Assembly: GCA_938017885.1 (NCBI GenBank)
Contig: CALIJD010000119.1
Coordinates: 1 to 8,012 of the forward strand
DNA length: 8,012 bases
Direction: 5' to 3'
Origin: an uncultured Granulicatella sp.
GTDB taxonomy: Bacteria; Bacillota; Bacilli; Lactobacillales; Aerococcaceae
In this document: in pieces, positions 1 to 7,004 of the stretch
How positions within the stretch are numbered: position 1 is the first letter of the stretch
Layout: the number at the start of each line of letters is the position of its first letter
The notes under the pieces: generated by a model
Databases searched by the model: none
What the model was told of the DNA's origin: nothing
What the model saw: the letters and a program-made list of their open reading frames with translations, nothing else
Program-made: the position numbers and the translations under genes

Positions 1-402
1 TATGGAAGATTGGCCAGTAAGTTTGGAACTAGAACTATGATTAAAGTAGGAATTATAACTTATATGGTTTCAGTAATATTTGCATATTTTATGAGCAACT
101 TAGTTCATGTTTTCGTGTTATCAACATTTATAGCATCTGCTCAAGGTGGAATTCAAGCATTGAGTAGAAGTTATTATGCAAAAATTATTCCAAAAGAAAA
201 TGCAAATGAATTTTTTGGTTTTTATAATATTTTTGGTAAATTTTCATCCATTCTTGGAACAACATTGTTAGGAATTACTGCTCAATTGACAGGAAAATCA
301 TTGGATGGGGTATTCTCATTAGTTATCTTATTCTTAATCGGTTCAATTTTGTTATTCTTTGTTAAAATACCAGAAAAGAAAGGGTTAGAAAATGAAGGTT
401 AA
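1..402 (+). CDS. UMF1/Atg22-like MFS transporter, C-terminal part (5' end outside window)
   Basis: The frame is open from the first base, so this is the last 133 residues of a gene that begins upstream. It is cut by the window edge, not truncated in the genome as far as can be seen. The visible start, [12 protein letters not shown], resembles the short cytoplasmic loop that links transmembrane helices in major facilitator proteins. Four hydrophobic segments follow, at about residues 14-31, 34-52, 80-98 and 104-121, ending in a basic tail. The stretch from [11 protein letters not shown] to [13 protein letters not shown] (residues 56-81) is typical of the UMF1 family, which includes Bacillus YxiO and yeast Atg22-like effluxers. 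The substrate in bacteria is not established, so only membrane transport is claimed. Its end overlaps engB by 11 bp, which suggests cotranscription and translational coupling. The family call is fairly sure and the function unknown. Confidence 0.8.
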   Translation, partial: YGRLASKFGTRTMIKVGIITYMVSVIFAYFMSNLVHVFVLSTFIASAQGGIQALSRSYYAKIIPKENANEFFGFYNIFGKFSSILGTTLLGITAQLTGKSLDGVFSLVILFLIGSILLFFVKIPEKKGLENEG

Positions 403-991
403 TAAAGCGGAATTTACAATTAGCGCAGTTTCTCCAGCACAATATCCTGCTGGAGACCTTCCTGAAATTGCTTTGTCTGGTCGTTCGAATGTTGGAAAAT
501 CATCCTTTATCAATAAGTTGATTCAAAGAAAGAGTCTTGCTAGAACTTCTAGTAAACCTGGTAAAACGCAAACACTAAATTTTTATCATATCAATGATCT
601 GTTTTACTTTGTAGATGTACCAGGATACGGTTATGCAAAGGTTTCAAAGAAAGAACGTGAAAAGTGGGGAAAAATGATTGAGGAATATATTACTACTCGT
701 CGATCATTAAGATTAGTTCTAATTTTGGTAGACTTTAGACATGAGCCGAGCCAAGAAGATATTCAAATGAGAGAGTTCCTTGAATTCTACAATATTCCTT
801 ATCGTATTGTGATGACAAAATGTGATAAGATTCCTAGAGGAAAATGGAATAAACATGTAAGTGTAATCCGTAAAGCGTTTGGAAAACCGCCAGAAGACTT
901 GTTCCTAACCTTTTCTTCAGAAACTGGAGAAGGAGTAGAAAAAGCTTGGGATTTCATTGAACAATTTATTACAAAAGAGAGCATTGCTTAG
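392..991 (+). CDS. engB: Ribosome biogenesis GTP-binding protein EngB (YsxC/YihA)
   Basis: This encodes a 199-residue cytoplasmic TRAFAC-class GTPase, the usual length for EngB/YsxC, which is needed for assembly of the large ribosomal subunit in Bacillus and many other bacteria. All GTPase motifs are present in order: the G1 P-loop GRSNVGKSS at residues 30-38, the G2 threonine region KPGKTQT at 55-61, G3 DVPGYG at 75-80, G4 TKCDK at 142-146 and G5 SSETGEG at 175-181. The start ATG at 392 has AAAGGG at 379-384, seven bases upstream, and lies inside the end of the transporter gene, so the two are probably cotranscribed. In Bacillus this gene follows lonA, and in streptococci it often follows clpX; the transporter neighbour here differs from both. 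A terminator hairpin overlaps its stop codon. Identification is very secure. Confidence 0.97.
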   Translation: MKVNKAEFTISAVSPAQYPAGDLPEIALSGRSNVGKSSFINKLIQRKSLARTSSKPGKTQTLNFYHINDLFYFVDVPGYGYAKVSKKEREKWGKMIEEYITTRRSLRLVLILVDFRHEPSQEDIQMREFLEFYNIPYRIVMTKCDKIPRGKWNKHVSVIRKAFGKPPEDLFLTFSSETGEGVEKAWDFIEQFITKESIA

Positions 992-1017
992 TAGCTTTGC
1001 TCTTTTCTTTTCTTTTT
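975..1017 (+). terminator. Rho-independent terminator overlapping the engB stop codon
   Basis: The arms AAGAGAGCA (975-983) and TGCTCTTTT (998-1006) pair over nine positions, with one G-T wobble. A TT/TT internal loop and a small inner GCT/AGC hairpin sit between them. A T-rich tract runs to 1017. The engB stop codon TAG (989-991) lies in the loop region, so the terminator is embedded in the end of the gene and ends the transporter-engB transcript. Confidence 0.8.
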
Positions 1018-1047
1018 ATCAATATACCTTATAAGGTATATTGATAA
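1016..1047. repeat. Perfect 32-bp palindrome upstream of dnaG
   Basis: The half-site TTATCAATATACCTTA (1016-1031) is followed directly by its exact reverse complement (1032-1047). As a hairpin it would give 13 pairs around a TTATAA loop. The run is T-rich before it but not after it on the + strand, and on the - strand the following bases are A-rich, so it does not look like a standard terminator in either direction. A -35-like TTGATA (1041-1046) lies in its right arm. An operator for a dimeric regulator or a cruciform or mRNA-end structure is possible; its role is unknown. Confidence 0.75.
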
Positions 1048-1111
1048 TTAAACGTATATACTATAAAGATGATAATAACAATGTTTTCAGTGAATAATAG
1101 AATTGATTACA

Positions 1112-1140
1112 TTGCATTCAATTTAGAATTATGTTATATT
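1112..1140 (+). promoter_or_regulatory. Probable sigma-A promoter for dnaG-rpoD (extended -10)
   Basis: A -35-like TTGCAT (1112-1117) is followed by a 17-bp spacer and a -10 TATATT (1135-1140). A TG at 1132-1133 makes the extended -10 motif TGnTATATT. Transcription would start near 1147, leaving about 36 bases of leader before the dnaG start. The -35 matches only TTG of the consensus, but the extended -10 compensates. It lies inside the longest dnaG reading frame, which argues against the upstream start. Confidence 0.6.
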
Positions 1141-1168
1141 ATATGCTGTATCATTAGGCGTATTGTAT

Positions 1169-1173
1169 GGAGG
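1169..1173 (+). promoter_or_regulatory. Ribosome binding site that fixes the dnaG start
   Basis: GGAGG at 1169-1173 lies nine bases before ATG 1183. No comparable site precedes the more upstream in-frame ATG codons at 1069 or 1081. This selects 1183 as the translation start. Confidence 0.85.
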
Positions 1174-1182
1174 GTGTTTTTT

Positions 1183-3048
1183 ATGAGTCAAAGAATTTCA
1201 AAAGAAACGGTTCAAAGCATACAATCGCAAGTGAACATTCTTGACATTGTCGGGCAGTTCGTTCAATTACGTAAACAAGGAAAAAGTCTATTTGGTCGTT
1301 GTCCATTTCATGACGAAAGAACACCATCTTTCACTGTAACGGAAGAGAAACAATTATTTCATTGTTTCAGTTGCGGAAGAGGTGGCAATGTTTTTAATTT
1401 CATGCAAGAGCTTGAAAACTTGTCTTTTCCGGAATCTGTGGTTCGAGTTGCTGAACTCTCTAACATTGATATCGATGTAGAGTTACCGACAACGCAAACG
1501 ATTATTCCTAAAAAAGAGAAAAAATTATATGAGGCTCATGAAAAAGCGGCAGAGTTTTATTCTCACGTTCTTTTAAATACTAAAGGTGGACATGAAGCTT
1601 TAGATTATTTAAAAAATCGTGGCTATACAGTTGAGACCTTAAAAGAATTCGAATTTGGTTTTTCTTTAAAAGACAGAACGCAATTAGAACAAGTCCTTCA
1701 AGAATTACAATTAACGGATGAGGAAAAGGAAGCTTCAGGTCTATTTTCTGAAAATCAAAACGGTTTTTTTGATCGTTTTAATCAACGAATTATGATTCCG
1801 CTTAGAAATGAGCATGGACAAATTATTGCTTTTTCCGGAAGAGTCTTACCAGGTTATTCTGATGATTTCGCTTCTCAAGCAAAATATTTAAATAGTCCAG
1901 AGACAATCCTTTTTTCAAAAAGAAATTTTCTTTTCAACTTCGACTTAGCAAAGAAAAATATTCGAAAACAGAATAAAGTGATTTTGTTTGAAGGGTATAT
2001 GGATGTTATTTCTGCTTGGCAAGCAGGTGTTCAAATTGGGGTTGCTTCTATGGGACCCTCATTAACTCCTGATCAAATACAAACTTTACAGAAAGTTACA
2101 GATACCATTCTGATTGCTTATGATGGGGATAAGGCGGGGTTAGAAGCTACGAATCGTGCAATAGAATTGACTCAAGGCACTAATGCTTTCAAAATAGGAA
2201 TTATTCCTTTTGATAATGGCTTGGATCCTGATGAATTCATAAAAGAACGGGGAGCTCAAGCGTTTAAAGATTTAGTTGAGTATTCTCAAGAAACGGTATA
2301 TCAATTTAAAAAGAGATTTCTTTCTAAAAAATATTCATTACAAATAGAAAGCCAAAAAATTCAGTATATCGAAGAAATGATTGTAGAACTTTCTAAAATT
2401 AATAATGAAGTTGAGCTAAACTTAGCGATGAAATCTCTCGCTGATGAATTTGATTTAGATTTCTCAACCATTTTAAATCAGGTAAAACAATTACGGTTAC
2501 GCTTAGGAAACCAAAAAAAGCAGTCAAACGCTGAGTCGGTTCCTCATTATCGTCAAGTTGAGATTAAACCTACTACGAAGAATGAGCATATCCAAAGACA
2601 ATTGATGTATCGATTGCTTCATAATGAACAGGCATGGACTTATCTAAATAGAATTGATTCTGAATTCGTTTTTCCTGATTCGCATTATGAACAGTTATTT
2701 TTATTGTTACAATCTTTTAAAAATGAAGATAATGAAGTGGATGTCCAACATTTTTTCCTCTTTTTAGATGATAAAGATGTTTTGAACCGAAATCTTGTTT
2801 CAGAAATTGAGCTGTCTAACTTTCCACCGGAATGTACAGAACAAGAAATTAGAGATTTAGTTTATGTTTTATCGAAAAAAAATTCGCTAAAAGAGCAGCT
2901 TGCTATTAAAAAAGAAGAGTTGAATCGTGCTGCTCTTATGAAAGATGATATTTTACGCCAGCAATTGATGCGTGAAATAATGGAGATTCAACGACAATTA
3001 AGAAATAAAATGAATGGAGGAATGGTGAATGACAGTTCAAAAAAATGA
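1183..3048 (+). CDS. dnaG: DNA primase DnaG
   Basis: This 621-residue primase synthesises RNA primers at the replication fork in partnership with the replicative helicase. The N-terminal zinc-binding domain has the CHC2 ligands C40, H43, C61 and C64 (CPFH and CFSC). The polymerase core includes [13 protein letters not shown] (about 195-207) and a Toprim fold with metal-binding acidic residues in EGYMD (270-274) and YDGDKAG (313-319), then LDPDEF (347-352). From about residue 465 a helical C-terminal domain of the helicase-binding type ends in a charged helical hairpin (about 555-610). The frame is open upstream to an ATG at 1069, but the 38 extra residues are unlike primase. They also span the predicted promoter, and MSQRIS at 1183 has a good GGAGG site. 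The gene overlaps rpoD by 20 bp, giving the classic dnaG-rpoD arrangement that couples replication priming to transcription initiation. Confidence 0.98.
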   Translation: MSQRISKETVQSIQSQVNILDIVGQFVQLRKQGKSLFGRCPFHDERTPSFTVTEEKQLFHCFSCGRGGNVFNFMQELENLSFPESVVRVAELSNIDIDVELPTTQTIIPKKEKKLYEAHEKAAEFYSHVLLNTKGGHEALDYLKNRGYTVETLKEFEFGFSLKDRTQLEQVLQELQLTDEEKEASGLFSENQNGFFDRFNQRIMIPLRNEHGQIIAFSGRVLPGYSDDFASQAKYLNSPETILFSKRNFLFNFDLAKKNIRKQNKVILFEGYMDVISAWQAGVQIGVASMGPSLTPDQIQTLQKVTDTILIAYDGDKAGLEATNRAIELTQGTNAFKIGIIPFDNGLDPDEFIKERGAQAFKDLVEYSQETVYQFKKRFLSKKYSLQIESQKIQYIEEMIVELSKINNEVELNLAMKSLADEFDLDFSTILNQVKQLRLRLGNQKKQSNAESVPHYRQVEIKPTTKNEHIQRQLMYRLLHNEQAWTYLNRIDSEFVFPDSHYEQLFLLLQSFKNEDNEVDVQHFFLFLDDKDVLNRNLVSEIELSNFPPECTEQEIRDLVYVLSKKNSLKEQLAIKKEELNRAALMKDDILRQQLMREIMEIQRQLRNKMNGGMVNDSSKK

Positions 3049-4153
3049 AAAAGGTCAAACACTGAATGAAGCAACTTCAATGCTTCTTGCAGAACGAAAA
3101 TTATTCGGTCAAATTTTATACGATGATTTATCTGCACAAATCGCAATCCCATTTGAATTGGATGCGGAAGGAATGGATAAGTTAATTCAAAAATTTGAGG
3201 ATGCAGGGGTTAGTGTTGTTGATGCAAATGGTGAACCAACAAGTCATCAGTTATCCGTTGAAAGTCAACGACAAGCTGAAGTTGGAACTGTTGAAGATGA
3301 TACTGCTTTATCATCCAATACAAAAATTAATGACTCCGTTCGTATGTATTTGAAAGAAATCGGACGAGTTCCACTTCTTAGTGCGGATGAAGAGGTTGCT
3401 TTAGCTCTTCGAATTCAAGAAGGGGATACAGAAGCTAAACAAGAATTAGCTGAAGCCAACCTTCGTTTAGTAGTATCCATTGCAAAACGTTATGTAGGTC
3501 GTGGAATGCAATTCTTAGATTTAATCCAAGAAGGAAATATGGGATTAATGAAAGCCGTTGAGAAATTCGACCACACGAAAGGATTCAAATTCTCGACTTA
3601 TGCGACATGGTGGATTCGTCAAGCAATCACACGTGCTATTGCAGACCAAGCGCGTACAATTCGTATTCCAGTACATATGGTTGAAACAATCAACAAATTA
3701 GTACGTGTTCAAAGACAACTATTACAAGATTTAGGACGCGAACCTACACCGGAAGAAATTGGAGCAGAAATGGATTTACCAACTGAAAAAGTTCGTGAAA
3801 TTCTAAAAATCGCTCAAGAACCAGTCTCTCTTGAAACTCCAATTGGGGAAGAGGATGATTCACATTTAGGTGATTTTATCGAAGACGATAACGCAACAAG
3901 CCCAGCTGATCATACAGCATATGCATTGTTGAAAGAACAACTCGATGAAGTTCTTGAACAATTAACAGATCGTGAAGAAAACGTCCTTCGCTTACGTTTT
4001 GGTCTTGATAAAAACGGTGAAATCCGTACATTAGAACAAGTAGGGCAAGTATTCGGAGTTACTCGTGAACGTATTCGTCAAATTGAAGCGAAAGCATTAC
4101 GTAAATTACGCCACCCAAGTCGTTCTAAACAATTAAAAGATTTCTTAGATTAA
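3029..4153 (+). CDS. rpoD: Primary RNA polymerase sigma factor RpoD (SigA)
   Basis: This 374-residue protein is the housekeeping sigma factor that directs RNA polymerase to -35/-10 promoters. Its length matches Firmicute SigA, which lacks the long non-conserved insert of Escherichia coli sigma-70. A region 1.1-like segment lies at about 20-65 and region 1.2 at 101-117 ([17 protein letters not shown]). Regions 2.1-2.4 span about 135-217, including [13 protein letters not shown] and [17 protein letters not shown], which melt and read the -10. Region 3 follows, and region 4.2 is the helix-turn-helix at 333-363 ([20 protein letters not shown]). ATG 3029 has GGAGG at 3016-3020. An in-frame TGA immediately precedes the start (3026-3028), so no longer start is possible. 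It begins inside the end of dnaG, implying translational coupling. An additional internal promoter in dnaG, as some bacteria have, was not identified. Confidence 0.98.
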   Translation: MTVQKNEKGQTLNEATSMLLAERKLFGQILYDDLSAQIAIPFELDAEGMDKLIQKFEDAGVSVVDANGEPTSHQLSVESQRQAEVGTVEDDTALSSNTKINDSVRMYLKEIGRVPLLSADEEVALALRIQEGDTEAKQELAEANLRLVVSIAKRYVGRGMQFLDLIQEGNMGLMKAVEKFDHTKGFKFSTYATWWIRQAITRAIADQARTIRIPVHMVETINKLVRVQRQLLQDLGREPTPEEIGAEMDLPTEKVREILKIAQEPVSLETPIGEEDDSHLGDFIEDDNATSPADHTAYALLKEQLDEVLEQLTDREENVLRLRFGLDKNGEIRTLEQVGQVFGVTRERIRQIEAKALRKLRHPSRSKQLKDFLD

Positions 4154-4165
4154 GAAATGAGTATG

Positions 4166-4198
4166 AGAAGCAGTCTTTAAGGACTGCTTCTTTTTTTT
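4166..4198 (+). terminator. Strong rho-independent terminator after rpoD
   Basis: The perfect ten-base arms AGAAGCAGTC (4166-4175) and GACTGCTTCT (4182-4191) enclose a six-base loop. They are followed by an unbroken T run to 4198. It begins 12 bases after the rpoD stop codon, ends the dnaG-rpoD transcript and insulates the iron-uptake operon downstream. Confidence 0.95.
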
Positions 4199-4202
4199 GC
4201 AA

Positions 4203-4234
4203 TTTTTATGAAAACTTTATTATTTTCATGAAAA
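4203..4234. repeat. Two 12-bp near-identical AT-rich elements spaced by 20 bp
   Basis: TTTTTATGAAAA (4203-4214) recurs as TTTTCATGAAAA (4223-4234). They differ at one base, and their starts are exactly 20 bp apart, about two helical turns. The second copy is a perfect palindrome and the first a near-palindrome. They lie between the rpoD terminator and the promoter region of the iron operon, so they could be tandem operators or an activator site. Low complexity makes chance a serious alternative. Confidence 0.35.
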
Positions 4235-4238
4235 AGGG

Positions 4239-4267
4239 TTTAAATCTAGTGAATAATTTGGTAAACT
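4239..4267 (+). promoter_or_regulatory. Possible promoter of the iron-siderophore uptake operon
   Basis: The best candidate pairs TTTAAA (4239-4244; four of six consensus bases) with TAAACT (4262-4267; four of six) across 17 bp. A TG at 4259-4260 forms an extended -10. Transcription would begin near 4274, placing the Fur box just downstream of the start, where bound repressor would block the polymerase. Other weak hexamers in this AT-rich stretch cannot be excluded. Confidence 0.4.
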
Positions 4268-4282
4268 AAAAAATATGGTAAT

Positions 4283-4297
4283 TGAGAATGATTATCA
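4283..4297. promoter_or_regulatory. Fur box (iron-responsive operator)
   Basis: TGAGAATGATTATCA matches the 7-1-7 Fur consensus TGATAATNATTATCA at all but one defined base. The dyad extends outward to AATT on both sides (4280-4300), giving nine of ten paired positions around a central G. It lies 17 bases before the first importer gene, the expected place for Fur repression under iron-replete conditions. A related family member such as PerR or Zur is less likely, given the transporter genes downstream. Confidence 0.85.
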
Positions 4298-4300
4298 ATT

Positions 4301-4306
4301 AGAAAG
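4301..4306 (+). promoter_or_regulatory. Weak ribosome binding site for the first permease gene
   Basis: AGAAAG ends seven bases before ATG 4314 and matches four of the six bases of AGGAGG. It is weaker than the sites of the other genes here. The alternative in-frame ATG at 4275 has no purine-rich site at all and would put the Fur box inside the coding region, so 4314 is preferred. Confidence 0.5.
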
Positions 4307-4313
4307 AGAGAAC

Positions 4314-5276
4314 ATGAAAAGAGTTAGTTATTTAATTTTATTATTACTTATATTAAGCGTTATTTCGCTCTCAGTCGGAGCGTCTAGTTTCTCTTGGAAT
4401 GAATTGTTTAGTGGAGGAGAAAGTGTGACTCAACTATTTTGGCAATCAAGGGTTCCAAGATTATTCAGCATTCTATTATCTGCTTCGGCGATGAGTGTAT
4501 CTGGATTATTAATGCAGACGATCACTCAAAATGAGTTTGCTTCGCCAAGTACAATTGGTACGGTCGACGCCGCAAAATTAGGATTGATGATGAGTTTATT
4601 GTTATTCCCATCACCTGGACTGTTAGAAAAGATGGCAACGTCATTTGTGTTTGCGATTGGGTTATCGGCCCTTTTTATCGCATTACAGCAACATCTATCA
4701 CTTAAACAAAAATGGATGATTCCTTTAATTGGATTGATTTTTGGTGGTGTGATTGGAGCCTTCACTCAATTTATTGCGTATCAATTTCAGCTTGTACAGA
4801 GTTTATCGTCATGGATGCAAGGTTCATTTTCAATGATTCAAACCAATCAGTATGAATGGCTGTATTTATGCTTATTTGTTTTAGTACTTAGTATTATTTT
4901 TGCCCAATACTATACGGTAGTCAGCATGGGGGAAGATATTAGTCGAAATCTTGGCGTTCCAGTCAAGCGAATGGAGTCATTAACATTAGTGCTTATTGCG
5001 CTAACGACGAGTGTAACGATGATTACAGTGGGAAGCTTACCGTTTATTGGGGTGATTGTTCCAAATATCGTACGCATGAGGTATGGCTCTCAGATGAAAG
5101 TTCTAGTACCGCTGACAATGCTTGTTGGTGCCTGCCTTGTGTTAGCTTGTGACATTATTGCTCGCATAGTGATTGCGCCTTACGAAATTTCCGTAAGTAT
5201 CATTCTAAGCATTATTGGTGCCGCGCTCTTTATTTTCCAAGTGATTCGCCTGGAAAAGAAAGGAGGAGACCTATGA
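4314..5276 (+). CDS. yclN: Ferric-siderophore ABC transporter permease, FecCD family (YclN/FatD/CeuB type)
   Basis: This 320-residue integral membrane protein is one half of the importer channel. The first hydrophobic helix follows directly after MKRVSY (about 5-22), with further membrane segments along the whole length. Family signatures include RVPRLFSILLSASAMSVSGLLMQ (46-68), NEFASPSTIGTVDAAKLG (73-90), the likely ATPase-coupling stretch GEDISRNLGVPVKRM (206-220) and GSLPFIGVIVPNIVRMRYG (240-258). The combination N-E-F-A-S-P-S-T-I-G-T is closer to YclN/FatD/CeuB permeases than to the FhuB/BtuC branch. An in-frame ATG at 4275 would add 13 polar residues encoded across the Fur box, so 4314 was chosen. 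Its end overlaps the next gene by four bases (ATGA). The permease call is firm. The symbol is assigned by family and gene order, and the substrate is inferred. Confidence 0.93.
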   Translation: MKRVSYLILLLLILSVISLSVGASSFSWNELFSGGESVTQLFWQSRVPRLFSILLSASAMSVSGLLMQTITQNEFASPSTIGTVDAAKLGLMMSLLLFPSPGLLEKMATSFVFAIGLSALFIALQQHLSLKQKWMIPLIGLIFGGVIGAFTQFIAYQFQLVQSLSSWMQGSFSMIQTNQYEWLYLCLFVLVLSIIFAQYYTVVSMGEDISRNLGVPVKRMESLTLVLIALTTSVTMITVGSLPFIGVIVPNIVRMRYGSQMKVLVPLTMLVGACLVLACDIIARIVIAPYEISVSIILSIIGAALFIFQVIRLEKKGGDL

Positions 5277-6250
5277 AAAAGAAAACAAGAATCTTTTTAG
5301 GCATCCTTTCTATTATTGTTGTGTTACTAGTAGTAGCATATCTACTGATACCATCGAAAAATAGTACAACTGTTTCAAATTTTATTTTACAACGACGATT
5401 ATTAAAATTACTGGTTATGGTGATTGTATCTTGTGCAATCCCAATCTCGACGATTAGCTTTCAAACCGTTGTGCAAAATCGATTTTTAACACCTGGTGTT
5501 TTAGGCATTGAGAGTTTATTTGTTTTTATTCAAAGTGGTCTATATTATTTTGAAAGTTTAATAGGGTTAAAAGTAGAACAATCAACCCTTATTTATGCTG
5601 TTACAATTACTATTCAGATAATGCTGGTACTGTTATTAATGAACGTTTCTAAAGGAATGCTTCTTTCTAATTTTAAAGTGTTATTGTTACTGACAATGGC
5701 ATTTTCGATACTTCTTAGAAATGCAAGTACATTCTTACAAGTATTAATGGATCCAAATGAATTTGATAAACTCCAAAGCTCTCTTTATCCTTCATTCCAA
5801 AAGATGAATGCACAACCAATATTGATATTCGCAGCTCTAGTATTATTTGGCTTGTTATTGATAGTGTTCTTTAAATTAAGGCATAAGCTCGATGCTCTTC
5901 ATTTAGGAGTAGATGGGGCTAAAATGTTAGGGATCAATACAAAACGACTTAGTAATGTAGTGATTGTTATTGTGATTATTATGACGAGTCTGTCTACGAT
6001 TCTAGTAGGGCCACTTCAATTTTTAGGTTTTATGATTGCGAATTTAACCTATCAACTGACAAAAGAATACAAACATCGCGTATTATGGCTATTTTCGGCT
6101 ATTTTAGGGCTTGTAATTGTACTTTCGGCTCAATTGATTGTTGAGAGAGTATTTCTTCTTACAATTCCGATAAGCGTATTTATTGAGGGGATTGGTGGAG
6201 TATTGTATTTAATCTTATTAGTGAAAGGAGCAGAGCACGGTGCAACTTAA
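5273..6250 (+). CDS. yclO: Ferric-siderophore ABC transporter permease, FecCD family (YclO/FatC/CeuC type)
   Basis: This 325-residue membrane protein is the second half of the permease heterodimer. After a basic start (MKKKTR) it has a first membrane helix at about 8-26 and repeated hydrophobic segments to the C-terminus. Family features include FQTVVQNRFLTPGVLGIESLF (63-83), the probable coupling stretch HLGVDGAKMLGINTKRL (210-226) and GPLQFLGFMIANLTYQLT (246-263). The last of these matches the YclO/FatC branch, where an asparagine-leucine pair replaces the proline-histidine found in most FecCD permeases. A strong AAAGGAGGAG site precedes ATG 5273. The start overlaps the first permease stop by four bases, and the end overlaps the ATPase gene by 11. 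These couplings support equal production of the two permease chains. Confidence 0.93.
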   Translation: MKKKTRIFLGILSIIVVLLVVAYLLIPSKNSTTVSNFILQRRLLKLLVMVIVSCAIPISTISFQTVVQNRFLTPGVLGIESLFVFIQSGLYYFESLIGLKVEQSTLIYAVTITIQIMLVLLLMNVSKGMLLSNFKVLLLLTMAFSILLRNASTFLQVLMDPNEFDKLQSSLYPSFQKMNAQPILIFAALVLFGLLLIVFFKLRHKLDALHLGVDGAKMLGINTKRLSNVVIVIVIIMTSLSTILVGPLQFLGFMIANLTYQLTKEYKHRVLWLFSAILGLVIVLSAQLIVERVFLLTIPISVFIEGIGGVLYLILLVKGAEHGAT

Positions 6251-7004
6251 AGGTGTTACTAAAAAATATCGACATTCAGTTGTTGATTATGTGGATTTAG
6301 AAGTGTCAAAACAGCGACTGACTGCCTTTATAGGACCAAATGGTGCTGGAAAATCAACGCTTTTAGGGATGATGAGTCGGCTTCTTCCTAAAGACGAAGG
6401 ATTTATATTTATCAACGGTCAAGAAGTTGAAGCATGGAACTCAACAGAATTAGCAAAAGAACTCGCTGTTTTAAAACAAAATCAGCAGGTACATGTCAGT
6501 ATGACGGTAGAAGAATTTGTTCGCTTTGGTCGTTTCCCTTACACAAAAGGAAAAATAACCAAAGAGGACGAGCGTATCGTAGAAGAGGCGCTCGTGAATA
6601 CAAATCTTACCTCTTTTAGAACTCAGGACATTGGAACTTTATCTGGAGGTCAGTATCAACGAGCGCTCATTGCGATGGTTTTGGCTCAGGATACAGAATG
6701 GATTTTACTGGATGAACCATTAAATCATCTCGATTTAAAACAAGCATATGAAGTAATGAATTTACTGCGATTCTTAGTCGATGAAAAAGAAAAATCGATT
6801 GTGATTGTGATGCATGATTTAAATATGGCAAGTAATTTTTCAGATGAAATTGCTTGTTTTAAAGATGGAAAATGTATTATCCATGATACAGTCGATAAAG
6901 TGATGAAGGATGATGTGTTATCAGCATTATATGAAATTCCACTTGAAGTCGTTGAATTGAATGATAAAAAAATATGTATTATTAAGAACGGAGAATTAAA
7001 ATGA
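6240..7004 (+). CDS. yclP: Ferric-siderophore ABC transporter ATP-binding protein (YclP/FatE/CeuD type)
   Basis: This 254-residue cytoplasmic ATPase powers the importer. The nucleotide-binding motifs are complete: Walker A GPNGAGKST (32-40), Q-loop glutamine Q80, signature LSGGQ (134-138), Walker B WILLDEP (154-160), D-loop LNHLD (161-165) and switch histidine H192 in VMHDLNMA. Spacing and length fit the FecE/BtuD-like siderophore subfamily. The start is GTG at 6240, nine bases after AAAGGAG (6224-6230), and it lies within the end of the preceding permease gene. The product would begin MQLKGVTKKY, a normal start for the family. The end overlaps the receptor gene by four bases. No catalytic residue is missing. 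Confidence 0.95.
   Translation: MQLKGVTKKYRHSVVDYVDLEVSKQRLTAFIGPNGAGKSTLLGMMSRLLPKDEGFIFINGQEVEAWNSTELAKELAVLKQNQQVHVSMTVEEFVRFGRFPYTKGKITKEDERIVEEALVNTNLTSFRTQDIGTLSGGQYQRALIAMVLAQDTEWILLDEPLNHLDLKQAYEVMNLLRFLVDEKEKSIVIVMHDLNMASNFSDEIACFKDGKCIIHDTVDKVMKDDVLSALYEIPLEVVELNDKKICIIKNGELK

Noticed and set aside
799..984. Minus-strand open frame of 61 codons inside engB
   Set aside because: It lies wholly opposite a secure gene, has no recognisable domain, and low-GC coding DNA commonly leaves such shadows.
1016..1047. The 32-bp palindrome as a second or bidirectional terminator
   Set aside because: Neither strand has a T run following the stem, so termination is not supported by the sequence.
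1041..1067. Possible second dnaG promoter, TTGATA with TATAAA
   Set aside because: The spacer is only 15 bp. Alternatives such as GATAAT at 1071-1076 lack a good -35. The extended -10 promoter at 1112-1140 is better, so this is left as a possibility only.
4275..4313. Upstream ATG giving 13 more residues on the first permease
   Set aside because: There is no Shine-Dalgarno site before it, the added residues are polar and atypical ahead of the first membrane helix, and it would encode across the Fur box.
4526..4765. Minus-strand open frame of 79 codons inside the first permease gene
   Set aside because: It is opposite a well-supported membrane protein gene. Its translation has no family features and is explained as the antisense of hydrophobic codons.
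6434..6619. Second plus-strand frame of 61 codons inside the ATPase gene
   Set aside because: It overlaps the conserved ATPase frame in full and gives a basic, low-information peptide with no motif.
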